Shown here: positions 30,554-41,905 of the stretch, piece after piece
Position numbering within the stretch: position 1 is the stretch's first letter
Layout of the letters: each line of letters opens with the position of its first letter
Assembly (NCBI RefSeq): GCF_963678635.1
Contig: NC_087062.1
Span: forward strand, 54,198,473 to 54,262,472
DNA length: 64,000 nucleotides
DNA from: Symsagittifera roscoffensis
Lineage: Eukaryota > Xenacoelomorpha > Acoela > Convolutidae
Direction: 5' to 3'
Position numbers and translations under genes: made by a program
The notes under the pieces: model-generated
What the model was told of the DNA's origin: nothing
What the model saw: the letters and a program-made list of their open reading frames with translations, nothing else
The model's database searches: none

Positions 30554-30802
30554 TTAAAAGATCTTCACAAATTGCCCCGTTGGTGCTCTTCCTCCTGGTC
30601 TCTCTTCTCTAGTTTGCTCGCTGTGATTCTTCCTTACATCATGCAATGGTCTGGCCTCCAAAGGACCCATGGTGCTGTTTGAGGGCAGTTCCTCAAGGTC
30701 AGCAAACCGTAATGCTGTCGTAGAGCTGAAGTAAATCTCTGCTGCTATCAACCAGTCATCACCTGCAATCGAGTACAGTCCATTTACTGAGTCTCGCGCC
30801 AT
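30554..30802 (-). pseudogene. N-terminal ORF piece upstream of SGNH-like segment
   Basis: 82-codon open frame beginning at an ATG (30802). Acidic/polar, no known domain. It leads, through a frame change, into the SGNH-like stretch at 30113-30500. Confidence 0.35.
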
Positions 30803-31019
30803 TCAGCATTCTCATCGCATCAGCTGCAAATTTTACTGTTTTGGAGGTAAAAATTCATCAAATCTTGCTTGTAAATATGCAAAGGGAATTTTATCGGTCT
30901 GGACCTCATTAGGGAACGCCTATCTGGACGTCGCTCTTCCCAGTTCGCAGTCGTCGTCGTCTTGGATCTGGAGGTGCCTGAGGTTGTATCTGTCTTCTGA
31001 TTGACTAGTCCCAAACTTC

Positions 31020-32068
31020 GTCGGGACTAAGTTGAGGTTCAAAAATTAAATTGATCGTTAAGGTTTCAGAAACAAAGTCACGAATTTCACACCTGTAAAC
31101 ATTGCTCCCAAATCGAAGTAAAATGTATTTAAAAACAGTCAGATAAAAAATTTTTGATCTTAAAAAAATTCAATTGAGTATAAAATCTAGGAAACTGATT
31201 TAAAAGTGGACAGTCTACAATTTTGGATCTGTTCCTAGATCTATCGTTTGAGCATTAGTAGTCACTAACCCTTCCAACCCCAAGATCCTAGTAACATAAT
31301 AACATAACACATAACACATCCTATAGTCAACTTACACTTAACCTATACTCAAATAATACGTCTATGTAGATGCACTTCTTTGTTGGTATCCGATAAGAAC
31401 ATATGTCTCAGCGCGAACAGCTGAAGAGGATGCAGTCGTCCTTTGTTCGTGTCATACACCGGAATTGATAGTTCTTTCACTCACCTCTCCAGCAGGAAGT
31501 CTCTTAGTCACGTCAGGAACAAAACCAGATCCTCAGCGTCCACATGCTGCTTCTCCGTCGCCCTCGCCACCAAGAACCATAGGTACATCCCTGGTATCTA
31601 CAAAACCGCCGGTGGCAAAGCTGCTTCACCCCCTATTCACAGTCCATGCTTCCACAAAAACTCAATGTTTTTCCACTCTAATCCTGCTGCTAATTCTGCT
31701 GCTAATCCTGTTCTGAAACTCGTATCCGCGGTAATGGCTATCGCACAAGTCCTATCGGAAAGTATAAAATTGCTGTCCGTTAGTTTAATGTTACTTGAGT
31801 ATTAATTTGTCAAGTCAAGATATGACTTTACTAATTTCCGTAGTCTGTTTCCTTAGGGTCTTCATTTCTGTCTCTAAATCACCAATTTATCTTGCAATTT
31901 TCAATATTCTTTCTTAACAAATTTTCAATATGGATAAGTCCTACACTCACTCTCCAGACAAAAACATCCGTCGACGTCCCTGTCAATCGGTTGTGGGATA
32001 CTAAGTTGAGGTTGGACGCAGCAATGAACAAGGGTCCTTCCTGAGCTGCCCAGGATGGATCATTATTA
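31020..32068. other. No gene assigned; possible element boundary
   Basis: The string GGGA-ACTAAGTTGAGGTT occurs twice, near 31022 and 31994, in the same orientation. The region 31050-31400 is AT-rich and non-coding. This could be a decayed LTR or the boundary between two elements, but I cannot prove either. Confidence 0.3.
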
Positions 32069-32460
32069 TCATTCCTTATGTATTTCATGCTCTCGCGGTC
32101 CGCGTCCTTGACTCTGGTTTTCTTTTGGGTCTGATGTCATTTCGTTGAACCACTCCAACACGCGCAGGTTCGACAATTCTTGTTCAAAAGACCGCTGCTG
32201 TTCGTCGTCAAATTCCACTTCGGGTTTAGACCGATCGTCGATCCAATCGTTGTCTTCCATTCGTGAACCAGTCATCTCCTCCAGACCCATCAGATCTTCT
32301 ACTATCATTTCCAGGTCTATCCTGTCCACTAGGAAGTCGTCTCTTTAAGGGTTATTGTTCTTTATGGGTCCTGCCCTGTCACTTTGTCGTGTCTGCATCA
32401 AAAAGGGTAGATCTGGTTCCATGTTCTTGTGAAGTTCTTTCTTTTCGGAGTTGTCCCAAG
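32069..32460 (-). pseudogene. Post-integrase acidic segment, Gypsy element
   Basis: Open frame 32329-32069 with Asp-Arg-Ile-Asp-Leu and Asp-Asp-Glu-Gln-Gln motifs, very acidic. It is homologous to the loop of the foldback at 15985-16280. Its upstream part up to 32460 is broken by a stop (TAA near 32348) that the foldback copy does not have. Confidence 0.65.
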
Positions 32461-32859
32461 CCTCTTCTGCATAGGGTAAGATTTTTTCATCCGTATCAAT
32501 TATTTCATTAAAACCCAGTCGAACGGCGGGCTTGTTTCTTCTTCCAGTGCCATCATTCTTTTACCTAGTGCCTTTCTCATTGACTTCGCGAGCAGGATCC
32601 ATCATTAGGTAATCGCTTCCTCCATGTCTTCCAGTTTAAGCCAATCTTCTGTGGATGGGTTGTGTGGTTTATTGTTTTCAAAGTTCGCAGCTCGACCGGT
32701 ACTCAGTCTGTAAAAAGAATCCCTTCATGCACTTCTATAATCATGAACGGACCCCTCCATTTCGTCAGGAGTTTCTTCGTTCCAATCGGCGGGATAACGT
32801 TATGAAAGACCCGCACGTAGTCTCCTACTGTGTAAACTTTTGCACCAGCTGCTTTCGTA

Positions 32860-33694
32860 TCACATTATTTTCCTCTGCCTCGCCTGATTTTGTTGCGTAT
32901 TTCGTCTACATAAACCTTTTAGCTCCTGTTGACGTCTGATCACAGCCCTTACATAGACTTGTGGCAATGTCTTCTTTCCATCATATTGCGGATAAATGAA
33001 AGTCAACGTCAATGCCTTCTCAAGTCCAGTCGACATCATGTGTGGGCTATTTCCTGTGGTAGAATTTTGCGTACTCTTGTAAGCTTCCATCACTTGTGGA
33101 AAATATCTATCCCAATCTGTCATGTATCGGGAGCAATACACCCTCAACATCGACTGATTTTGTCTTTCTACTCAGCCATTTGTTTGGGAATGGTATGTCG
33201 TAGAATGAGCCTGAGGCAGTTCCATTGTATGATTGGAATGTCAACGGGCATCCATGTCTTGCTATCCATGTATTGATCAAATGATTGCAAGTCTCCTCGG
33301 CAGAGGAAGCTATGCATGGCATGGCCTCTGCATACTTGGTGAAGTGATCGAGCATCACCAAGACCTGATTATCGCCACTGTCTATCATACTTATCTTCTG
33401 GTAATCAATCTGCACCACTTCAATAAACTCGGATGACTCGATTGACTGTAATGGAAATCGCAACTTACTAGGATATTTCATCTGTTGGCAAGACAGACAT
33501 GCCGTAACCCACCTCTCGCATGCTTTCTTCCTCCCAGGCCACTCAACGCGTTTCAAACTCCGCAGGTATATTTTATCGATTCCTCGATGGCTTATCTGAT
33601 CATGTGACCTGATTAAAAATTCCGTTTGATAGAGTTGCGGCAACTTTTTGCGTTGTAATTGTATTGGATTTTGTCCTCTTCTCTCCTTTTGCAA
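32860..33694 (-). pseudogene. Gypsy integrase
   Basis: The open frame 33694-33107 holds the HHCC finger (His-Asp-Gln-Ile-Ser-His ... Cys-Leu-Ser-Cys) and the first catalytic Asp (Val-Gln-Ile-Asp-Tyr). The second Asp is replaced by Tyr (Gln-Ser-Tyr-Asn-Gly-Thr). A frameshift and a stop precede the Val-Glu-Arg-Gln-Asn box with the catalytic Glu. 33150-32860 continues with the C-terminal part (Trp-Asp-Arg-Tyr ... Tyr-Lys-Ser-Thr-Gln-Asn). It would be inactive. Confidence 0.85.
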
Positions 33695-33744
33695 GCAACG
33701 ATACCATACTTGTTCAGATATAACCGTCTCTCTTTTTGCATATA

Positions 33745-34200
33745 TTACCGTCTCAAGATTAGGTAATTATCTTCTTCCAGGGCTCTTTTGTCTGGTGCCA
33801 CATTTTTGATCCACGTTTTCAAGCTACTTGTCATGTGGACATTTCTCTGCACTCTTAGTAAGTCTGAGAGTCTGTATCTCGCATTCAAGTATGTCTTCGA
33901 GACCCTCAGTTGACCGTTCAGCTCATTTAGTTGATGCGCGTCATCTTCCATCTTAACACACCAAATCTTTGCCAATGGCTTTGTCTCCTGATTAAAAGAT
34001 TCTAGGTCAATTCTGACTGCTTCCTTCTGCGGTAATAGGCTCATCAAACGTTTTGACACCGCTTTCATCTTCAGGTCATCTGCCGCGTTGTCAAAGACTT
34101 TCTCACTCGGGAACAGGTAGCGATCACTATCAGGGTCCTGATACAACTCCCTGGCCAAGTCTCTTGCTCGAGTCTCCAACAGTAATGTGTGGATCGCCAA
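33745..34200 (-). CDS. RNase H-integrase linker, Gypsy element
   Basis: 151-codon open frame rich in charged residues (Lys-Met-Glu-Asp-Asp, Leu-Asn-Glu-Leu-Asn). It lies between RNase H and the integrase zinc finger. No known domain seen. It is probably part of the pol polyprotein rather than a separate protein. Confidence 0.45.
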   Translation of the reverse strand: MAIHTLLLETRARDLARELYQDPDSDRYLFPSEKVFDNAADDLKMKAVSKRLMSLLPQKEAVRIDLESFNQETKPLAKIWCVKMEDDAHQLNELNGQLRVSKTYLNARYRLSDLLRVQRNVHMTSSLKTWIKNVAPDKRALEEDNYLILRR

Positions 34201-34257
34201 CTCTGACCATTCTGATCCCGTGCTCGATTTCCTGTTCGAGTACTTGTCAGCCTCCGA

Positions 34258-35828
34258 TCTCTTCTAAGTGTCGTCTACAGATGAGTCTGTCGTGGAGCAT
34301 GTCTCCACGGCAGATTCTGATTAACTTGATTTATTCATCCATCTAAACTCCCAGGACAAAACTTTGTCCACCTGGTCTTGTCCATCTACGTACCTACTCA
34401 ATGTTTGACTCCCCGGCCAAATTTTTTTGATCCAATTTTTTCTACTCGGCTTCTATCAAACCTTTATCAAGTGCCTCAATAATACTGTTTTTTTTTCGAG
34501 TCACGACCTCTTGTTACTTTTTCTTGTAGGATGTCCTCATTAAAACGCATTAAGAATTGAGAATACTAGAGTTGAGAATACCTTCTTTTTTCTTTGTGCT
34601 GGTTTCTTGATGATTTTATCAATACTTTCTCACCTATTATCAGCGAATCTACTGCTGCTGCCCATTCAGGGTCATCTCTAGTCACTTCTTTCTCTGCATC
34701 AATCCTGGTGTGCTCTTCACCGTTTTCTTTAGCAAAGAGATGCTGTTAATGTTCATAGGAGAGAGTTCCTGTTGAAACAGGTTTGAAAGTATCAACAGAT
34801 CCAAGGGCACTGGGTCGTTCTTAGATAAGATCTTGATCTCTGCCGCTTTCTCCACTGGTAATTCAGGATGTCCTGGTATATGATGTCCTGACTTAGGCAG
34901 CCATCTCGTCAAGTAAAGTGCTCCGTAAGCCTCTTCGCTCAAAAACGAGAACCCTTCATTGATCTCCGCTTGATTGGTCTGCTTCTGTTCCAATTTTTCA
35001 TGAAACTCAGAGGCGGTCAGCATTCTGGTGCTTTTCAAGCATCATGTGCTCGATTTTCATGTGGTAGCCATCCAACCTAGCTATCCATCTACCAATGTAG
35101 CTCTGTTCCCTCAAGTAAGTTCTCAACCAGGTTAATGCTTGTTGCCCACTCGCAACTTGAAGAGAGCACTCCCCAAGTAGGCGCGATACTTCACCACGAA
35201 CTTGACTACCGGAAACAATTCTGCTTTTGGCGCACCGTATTTCATCTCAGTGTCGCTCAACATCTTACTGCCATATTCAATGGGACGGAGAACTGTACTC
35301 CCATTCCATTCTTGTTCCTGCAGCTGTGTTCCGGAGAAGCATCAGTGTCGAGAACATACACGACTTTCTCCGTGGGCATACTAGAACTGTCACTTCGCAC
35401 AGCTCCCTCTTTATGCTCTGGAAGGCTTTCTGTGCCCTTTCATTCCATACGAACTTCTTCCCTTTGTTGCGCATCAGGTGCTGTATCGGTTAGTCTTTGT
35501 CTGCGTATCTTTTACGAATGTTCGATGAAATATTCGCAAATCCTGGGATGCTCATCAACTGCGTGTCAATTTTGGGGGCCTTCCATGTTAACACAGCCTC
35601 CACCGCAACCGCATATGGCCTCATGTCATGCTATTGTACCATTTTCCCCCGTACTTCATTGAGTCCCTAAGAATCTCGCATTTCGAGCGTTTGTATTTCA
35701 AACCAGCTCTCTTTATGCAGTCAAAGACCTCATCGAGTCTGTCAATGTGGTCCTCCAAGGTGGGTGTAACTATCACTACGTCATGCTTATAGCACATCAC
35801 GAGATTGCCATACTTCCTTGTTATGCTG
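34258..35828. repeat. Tandem pol duplication, unit 1
   Basis: About 1.57 kb, highly similar to unit 2. It differs by small indels: near 35025-35030 it lacks about 20 bp present at 36597-36616 in unit 2 (the Asp-Arg-Leu-Ser part of RNase H). Confidence 0.92.
34682..35474 (-). pseudogene. Duplicate RNase H region, Gypsy element
   Basis: Same content as 36263-37216, read from the first duplication unit. It has a lost segment before Phe-His-Glu-Lys-Leu-Glu-Gln and extra stops. Confidence 0.65.
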
Positions 35829-37419
35829 ATCTCTTCTAAATGTCGTCTACAGATGAGTCTGTCATGGAGCATGTCTCCACGGCAGACTCTGATTAACTTG
35901 ATTTATTCATCCATCTGAACTCCCAGGACAAATCTTTGTCCGCCTGGTCTTGTCCATCTACGTACCTACTCAATGTTTGACTGCCCGGCCAAATTTTTTT
36001 GATCCAATTTTTTCTACTCGGCTTCAATCAAACCTTTATCAAGCGCCTCAATAATACTGTTTTTTCTCGAGTCCAGACCTCTTGTTACTTTTTCGTGTAG
36101 GATGTCCTCATTAAAACGCTTTGAAGAATTGAGAATACTAGAGTTGAGAATACCTACAATCCCTTCTTTTTTCTTTGTGCTGGTGCCTTGATGATTTTAT
36201 CAATACTTTCTCACCTATTATCAGCGAATCTACGGCTGCTGCCCATTCAGGGTCATCTCTAGTCACTTCTTTCTCTGCATCAATCCTGGTGTGCTCTTCG
36301 CCGTTTTCTTTAGCAAAAAGATGCTGTTAATGTTCATAGGAGAGAGTTCCTGTTGAAGCAGGTTTGAAAGTATCAACAGATCCAAGGGCACTGGATCGTT
36401 CATAGATAAGATCGTGATCTCTGCCGCTTTATCCACTGGTAATTCAGGATGTCCTGGTATAGGATGTCCTGACTTAGGCAGCCATCTCGTCAAGTAAAGT
36501 GCTCCGTAAGCCTCTTCGTTCAAAAACGAGAACCCTTCATTGATCTCCGCTTGATTGGTCTGCTTCTGTTCCAATTTTTCATGAAACTCAGTTTTCTTGC
36601 TGAGGCGGTCAGCATTCTGGTGCTTGTCACGCATCATGTGCTCGATTTTCATGTGGTAGCCATCCAACCTAGCTATCCATCTACCAAGGTAGCTCTGTTC
36701 CATCAAGTAAGATCTCAACCAGGTTAATGCTCGTTGCCCACTCGCAACTTGAAGAGAGCACTCCCCAAGTAGGCGCGATACTTCACCACGAACTTGACTA
36801 CCGGAAACAATTCTGCTTTTGGCGCACCGTATTTCATCTCAGTGTCGCTCAACAGCTTACTGCCATATTCAATGGGACGGAGAACTGTACTCCCATTCCA
36901 TTCTTGTTCCTGCAGCTGTGTTCCGGAGAAGCATCAGTGTCGAGAACATACACGACTTTCTCCGTGGGCATACTAGAACTGTCACTTCGCACAGCTCCCG
37001 CTTTATGCTCTGGAAGGCTTTCTGTGCCCTTTCATTCCATACAAACTTCTTCCCTTTGTTGCACATCAGGTGCTGTATCGGGTAGTCTTTGTCTGCGTAT
37101 CTTTTACGAATGTTCGATGAAATATTCGCAAATCCTGGGATGCTCATCAACTGCGTGTCAATTTTGGGGGCCTTCCATGTTAACACAGCCTCCACCGCAA
37201 TCGCATATGGCCTCATGTCATGCTATTGTACCATTTTCCCCCGTACTTCATTGAGTCCCCAAGAATCTCGCATTTCGAGCGTTTGTATTTCAAACCAGCT
37301 CTCTTTATGCAGTCAAAGACCTCATCGAGTCTTTCAATGTGGTCCTCCAAGGTGGGTGTAACTATCACTACGTCATGTTTATAGCACATCACGAGATTGC
37401 CATACTTCCTTGTTATGCT
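35829..37419. repeat. Tandem pol duplication, unit 2
   Basis: Partner of 34258-35828. Both begin ATCTCTTCTAA-TGTCGTC and end CTTCCTTGTTATGCTG, with the join at 35828/35829. This unit keeps the RNase H segment whole and is joined to the rest of the RT. Confidence 0.92.
36263..37216 (-). pseudogene. RT connection/RNase H domain, Gypsy element
   Basis: Open pieces 37216-36869 and 36718-36263. The first carries the RT thumb and the Phe-Val-Trp-Asn-Glu-Arg-Ala-Gln-Lys-Ala-Phe box just before RNase H. The second has Gly-Arg-Trp-Ile-Ala-Arg-Leu, Ile-Glu-His and Gln-Asn-Ala-Asp-Arg-Leu-Ser, the end of Gypsy RNase H. A decayed second copy lies at 35474-34682. Confidence 0.75.
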
Positions 37420-37848
37420 GGTCAAAGCCTGAGCCATCAGTCTTTGAAAGGTGGCCGAGGGATTGCACAAGCCGAAAGGCATCCTCTTCCACTGCTACAA
37501 ACCTAACTCACATGCAAATGCATTCTTTTCTCTATCCTTTTTTTGCAGGGAAACCTGCCAGAAGGCAGAACCCAGGTCCAGTCTGGTGAAAAAATTGGCA
37601 TCGCCAAGCTTTGAGAGGCTCTCGTCTATGCGTGGTATTGGGTAAGCGTCCTTTAGAGTCACCGCGTTCAGGTTGCGAAAATCGCAGCAGAATCTTAGCT
37701 GTCCTCCTTTCAAGCGCCTTGCTCCCTCTCTGTGGGGAACGGCGCCTTCTTCTAGTTCGATCTCGTGCTCCACGAAATTACAACCACCAATATCTGCTTT
37801 ATGTTTTGAAAAAACGTCTGCGTTCTGATTTAAAACTACCCTTAGCAA
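37213..37848 (-). pseudogene. Gypsy reverse transcriptase
   Basis: The open stretch 37848-37495 contains Phe-Cys-Cys-Asp-Phe-Arg-Asn-Leu-Asn, Tyr-Pro-Ile-Pro-Arg-Ile-Asp and Phe-Thr-Arg-Leu-Asp-Leu-Gly-Ser-Ala-Phe-Trp-Gln, motif A of Gypsy RT. A frameshift follows, then Met-Pro-Phe-Gly-Leu-Cys-Asn-Pro-Ser-Ala-Thr-Phe-Gln. The catalytic box reads Tyr-Lys-His-Asp instead of Tyr-x-Asp-Asp, so one catalytic Asp is lost. Confidence 0.85.
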
Positions 37849-37959
37849 CTCAAACTCTCCTTCCCCCCCCCATCTTACCTCTTAGATGCTCTATCTCCAG
37901 CAAAACCAGTTTGTTTGACTCTAGTGCATATGAAGAGGGGCGTTCCGGAAAATTCGAGC

Positions 37960-38115
37960 AGCTCGATATGCCGTCATCTGTTTCAGATTTCATTGAAAAA
38001 AGTTTAATTAAAAATTTCGATGCATTAACCCCTTATAAAATTTCAACCCTTTTAAATTTTTATTTGCGTGAATTGGATAGTCCTTCACTACATGTTTTTT
38101 CAGACCCGGCGTTTC
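37960..38115 (+). other. Foreign-looking AT-rich insert in the Gypsy element
   Basis: Base composition changes sharply from GC-balanced to AT-rich. The plus frame is open through it and reads like protein (Ser-Asp-Phe-Ile-Glu-Lys-Ser, Phe-Tyr-Leu-Arg-Glu-Leu). Its source is unknown. Confidence 0.35.
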
Positions 38116-38124
38116 TTCATAACC

Positions 38125-38556
38125 CTACCTCATTGGCAAAGCGTAGCCAAATTTCCTTCCACGCTGGGTTGAAAGCGTTGTGTCCAGTGAGATTATTGAC
38201 TGTATCTTACTTCCTTGTGGCACCATCCCGAATGTCTGTCCGTAAACCATGTTCAACTTCATGCTAAAACTGCTCGGTGCCTTAGTTTCTTCCACCACTG
38301 ATGCTTCAAAGGCGTTGAGCTGTTCTTGAGTTCTTTCGTTTTCGAGTTCGAGCTTGGCTTTTTGTTCTGTTTCCTTTGTCGCTAACTCCTGTTGAACTCT
38401 ATCCAGGGCATCTATTGGTGCTGCCCTATAGTCAATCTTAAAATCATTAGTTGCAGTTTCAGGCTCTGCACCACTCGTTTCGTCTAGCACGGCTTTCACA
38501 TTCTTCGTAGCCAGCTCCTGCGGTTTCTCCCTCCTGCATGCTTCCGACTCACTCAT
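38125..38556 (-). CDS. Short Gag-like or leader ORF
   Basis: 143 codons from the ATG at 38556. Residues about 48-90 form a Glu/Gln/Lys-rich, probably coiled-coil segment; there are no zinc knuckles. It lies just upstream of the RT in the direction of transcription, where gag is expected, but is much shorter than usual. Its 3' end runs into a foreign-looking AT-rich insert (37960-38115). Confidence 0.4.
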   Translation of the reverse strand: MSESEACRREKPQELATKNVKAVLDETSGAEPETATNDFKIDYRAAPIDALDRVQQELATKETEQKAKLELENERTQEQLNAFEASVVEETKAPSSFSMKLNMVYGQTFGMVPQGSKIQSIISLDTTLSTQRGRKFGYALPMR

Positions 38557-38592
38557 CAGGCGTGCCTTGCTGGCTTTAACGCCTGATGGAGC

Positions 38593-38954
38593 CTATTCAT
38601 GCCTAAGATACTTTATTTCCACCACAGCATCCCAAAATTTTAGGCAATTTGTTTTAAAATGACCCTCCAGGTGGCGAAAGAAAAACCTGGAGACTAAATT
38701 TGCAATCACTCCTCTCATAAAATCTTTATGGTTTATGTTCGACGCTTCTTCATCTGCAAGACTAAAATTGTTAGATTTCATGCCCTGTTGTTAGGTTGGA
38801 TATACCAATACATGTTGGTCTGTTGGACTGCAGTTTGTAAAAACGCGCCTCTTGTCCATCTCATCCATGGGCTTGTACCAGTTATTACCTTGGTTTGTAG
38901 ATTCAACGTTAAAAATGCCAAAGAAGAAATTAGCAGAGGGCTAATGAGAGGATT
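38593..38954. other. Flank of the Gypsy element, no gene assigned
   Basis: A 62-codon open frame on the minus strand (38781-38593) has no recognised domain. This region could hold the 5' LTR or leader; I see no matching copy at the other end. Confidence 0.3.
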
Positions 38955-39450
38955 TCACTGCCCCTCCTGGTCGTCAAGATAACAGCTCTTCGACCGGATT
39001 CAATAATCCCGAAGGTTCTTGGGAGAAGACTAAAAACTGAATTTAAAACAAATTTCAGCTTCCTGAAAAGCATTGTTTTGAATTAAATAACATCAAGTTC
39101 GTTTTTAGTTAATGAGAAGCTAGGAGTTAGAGAAAGGGTTGATCCATCTCCGATAGATATGATAATTTCTATCTACTGAACAAGGCAATAGTAAATTAAA
39201 AAAATATGTAGTAGCCCTGTTTTAAGGAGTGACCTCGTGGTCTGGGGATATTGAGACCCAGCCATGAGCTTACTATTTTTGCATGCAACCAAGTCAATTT
39301 GCGCAGTTTGGCCGATAGTTTTAAGTAGTAATGACTTTTTTGAACCAATTTCAATTGACTACACAAAGAACTGGCATTAGTAGAGACGGTTAGAAGCATG
39401 TGAAGCTGTGTTTAGATGCTAGCCAGTCATTTCATAACCTATTTTTTTCC
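38955..39450 (-). repeat. Dispersed repeat R1, copy 3 (inverted)
   Basis: Reverse-orientation copy ending ...CATTTCATAACCTA at about 39450. With copy 4 it forms an inverted pair around 39451-41042. Confidence 0.85.
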
Positions 39451-41042
39451 GTCGGTATGTATTTCCGTGCCAATGTTAAATAAATGATTTTATATCAAAA
39501 ACGGTGTCAAGATGAACCAAAATTTTCCAAAGACGGCACCAAGATAAATTGGATTGGTCCAGTTGTTCCAAAGTTATAAAGCAAAACGTCTTTTATCCAA
39601 ACTCAAAAAATTTTCAAACTTATTGATTCCGCCTAATCTCTGCCGCAATTCTTGTCTTATTGGCCTGAAAAATATTGATCCCATCACAAAAAGCCTATGC
39701 TCTTCTAGTTAAATGCGCAAAACCCGATCTAGAACGTTTCAATTGAAAAAATTTCCCAAAAACAATCCTATTCCGACCCCCCCCCCCTGGTTGATGAATC
39801 CACCAAATCAAACCCATTAAGTTCTTTTTTACTGGGGCCAGGAAAGTTGTTGGCAGACGGTTTCTAAAATCTCTCGATTCAAGAGTGTATGATATCCAAA
39901 AAAACAACTTTTATCGCCATAACTCAGAAATTTCGAAAAAAATCTTTTTTAAATTGCGTTGTTTCGTTTTTTTTTCACATATCACAAGACAGGGGATTTC
40001 TGTACCCAGTTAGTTCCAACCACGTCCGAACTAAATTCAACCGGTTCCTTCAGTTAAATTATTCGAATTACGATGTAACTCACTAACTTAGCGCTTTTAT
40101 CCGTTTCGAAAAGTATCGATTCCCAAAAATCGCAGTTTTTGGGGGCGTCAAAATATTACTATTTTGACCCTAAAAACCGGACTGTTTACGGTCTTTTTGA
40201 CTAAAAAATGGTATAGCAATATTATTACGAGTAGTATGATTAGTAGTACTACTAGTATTACACCCCTTCGGGTCCATTCAATGTCCAAATTAAATTCCCA
40301 ACTCGGTGGGTGTCACTACAGTGCAGTCGCTCTCGACACCCCACAGTTTGATAAAAAAGGATACAAAGCTTGTTAACGATACCCAACAGTCGATTGTTGT
40401 TGTCCTTGAGACCTTTCCGGCTGCTCCTTGCAGTGCTTGCCGGATCAGTCTTCCGCTCTTATACCGTGACCCTCCCGGATTAAGCGCAAGTTACCATTAA
40501 TGTGCTTAAATATTTAAACAACCCTACAGTAAAGGCACCAGAGACAGGCCAAAAATTTGATCGCTATGATCCGTGTTGATATAAATGCCTGTAAGAACAA
40601 AGTATCCAACAGCAACAAACGCGAGGATCGGATGACATCTCGTCTGGGGAGATGATCTTTACAAATTTCATTTAAATTTTTTTTCTACTGTTTTTGGTTT
40701 TTTTGGATATTTTTTATGTTTTTGGTTTTTTCTTAGGTACTACAGAATTTCTTGGTATAAGCTGAAGTGTTTTTGGCCATAAACTGCTCAGGGATCGACG
40801 GGCCGGCCAATCCCCTCCCACCTGCCACCCTTCAGGATACGCGAACTTTCGGTCCTAACTAGGTGTTAAAAAGCTAAATCAGTTATTCCGGAAGTTTTCA
40901 GCGTTCCAAACCACCCTTCCGGCTCCTCGTTAAGGGCCTTATTGTGAGCATCCGCTCAACGAGGAATGGGGTGCTTCATTAATGGGTCTGCCGGTCAGGA
41001 TACTGAAAAAATACCTCCCACGAGCGCCAGAAAACCTGAAAT
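39451..41042. other. 1.6-kb spacer between inverted R1 copies, no gene
   Basis: Mixed composition: a C12 run near 39776-39788, short open frames without domains, and a GC-richer patch near 40800-41010. No RT, transposase or other gene could be read. Confidence 0.4.
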
Positions 41043-41905
41043 AAAGCTAGGTTATGAAGTTACTGGCTAGCATCTAAACACAGCTTCACATGCTTTTAAC
41101 CGTCTCTACCAAAGCCAGTTCTTTGTGTGGTTGATATACATCAGGTCGACAAAGTCATTACTATTTAAGGCTATCGTCCAAACCGCGCAAATTAACTTAG
41201 TTGCAAGCGAAAATAGTGAGCTCATGGCTTGGTCGCAGAATCCCTAGACCACGAGGTCACTCCCTGAAACAGGGCTACTACTTACTTATTATATTACTAT
41301 TGTTTTTTTCAGTAGTTAAAAATCATCGGAGATGGATCAACCCTTTCCCCTAACTCCTAGCTTCTCATGATCTGAAAACAAGCTTGATGTTATTTAATTC
41401 AATTCGGGACATACCAGGAAGCTAAAAATTGTTGAAATTCAGTATTTAGTTTTTTCCCATGACCCTTCTGGATTCTTGAATCCAGTTGAAGACCTGTCAT
41501 CTTGGTGACCAAGAGGGGTAGAAAAATCCTGCCAGTAGCCCTCTTGATTCTCTTGAAGTGATCCGTAACAATTTTAGCTGCGTTCAAATTTTAACAATGT
41601 TCTTCCGCTAATATGTTCGACTGTTAAATTCTATCTGCTAAATTTAGCGTTCTGTCTGTTTTCGCTCAGCAAAAATCGTTGTTTTGATTTTCGCGGCTTT
41701 TCAGCTTTAGCGAAATAAGTTCACTTTTTTTTGAACGACTTTTCAAAACTAAGCATGTCAAATCAAAGGGACCCTTCCCAAACCGTTCATTTTGTCAAGT
41801 AGAACCTTTAATCACCGAAACCAAACTGCCTTTTTGTACAGTTGAACTACTTCTAATAATTTTGTTTTGACGAACTTTTTTTTGGCAGCATTCTGGTCAA
41901 ATGGC
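41043..41905 (+). repeat. Dispersed repeat R1, copy 4
   Basis: Starts AAAGCTAGGTTATGAAG and matches 20155-20990 over its length, with indels. It runs directly into the RT element copy 2. Confidence 0.85.

Larger units (their letters stand above)
24790..38560 (-). mobile_element. Large Gypsy-like LTR-type retroelement, broken
   Basis: On the minus strand: short gag-like ORF (38556-38125), RT (37848-37213), RNase H (37216-36500), integrase (33694-32860), a post-integrase acidic segment (about 32460-32069), then about 7 kb of extra ORFs ending near 24820. RT-RNase H-integrase order is that of Ty3/Gypsy elements. I found no clear pair of LTRs or a primer-binding site by eye, so both boundaries are approximate. 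The 25-31 kb part could be a second element. Confidence 0.7.

Noticed and set aside
31020..32010. Pair of LTRs from the repeated ACTAAGTTGAGGTT string
   Set aside because: Only about 15 bp match; sequences beyond diverge at once.
35135..37254. Long plus-strand frames (about 175 codons each) at 35135 and 36727
   Set aside because: They are antisense to the duplicated RT/RNase H region, whose minus-strand motifs are clear.
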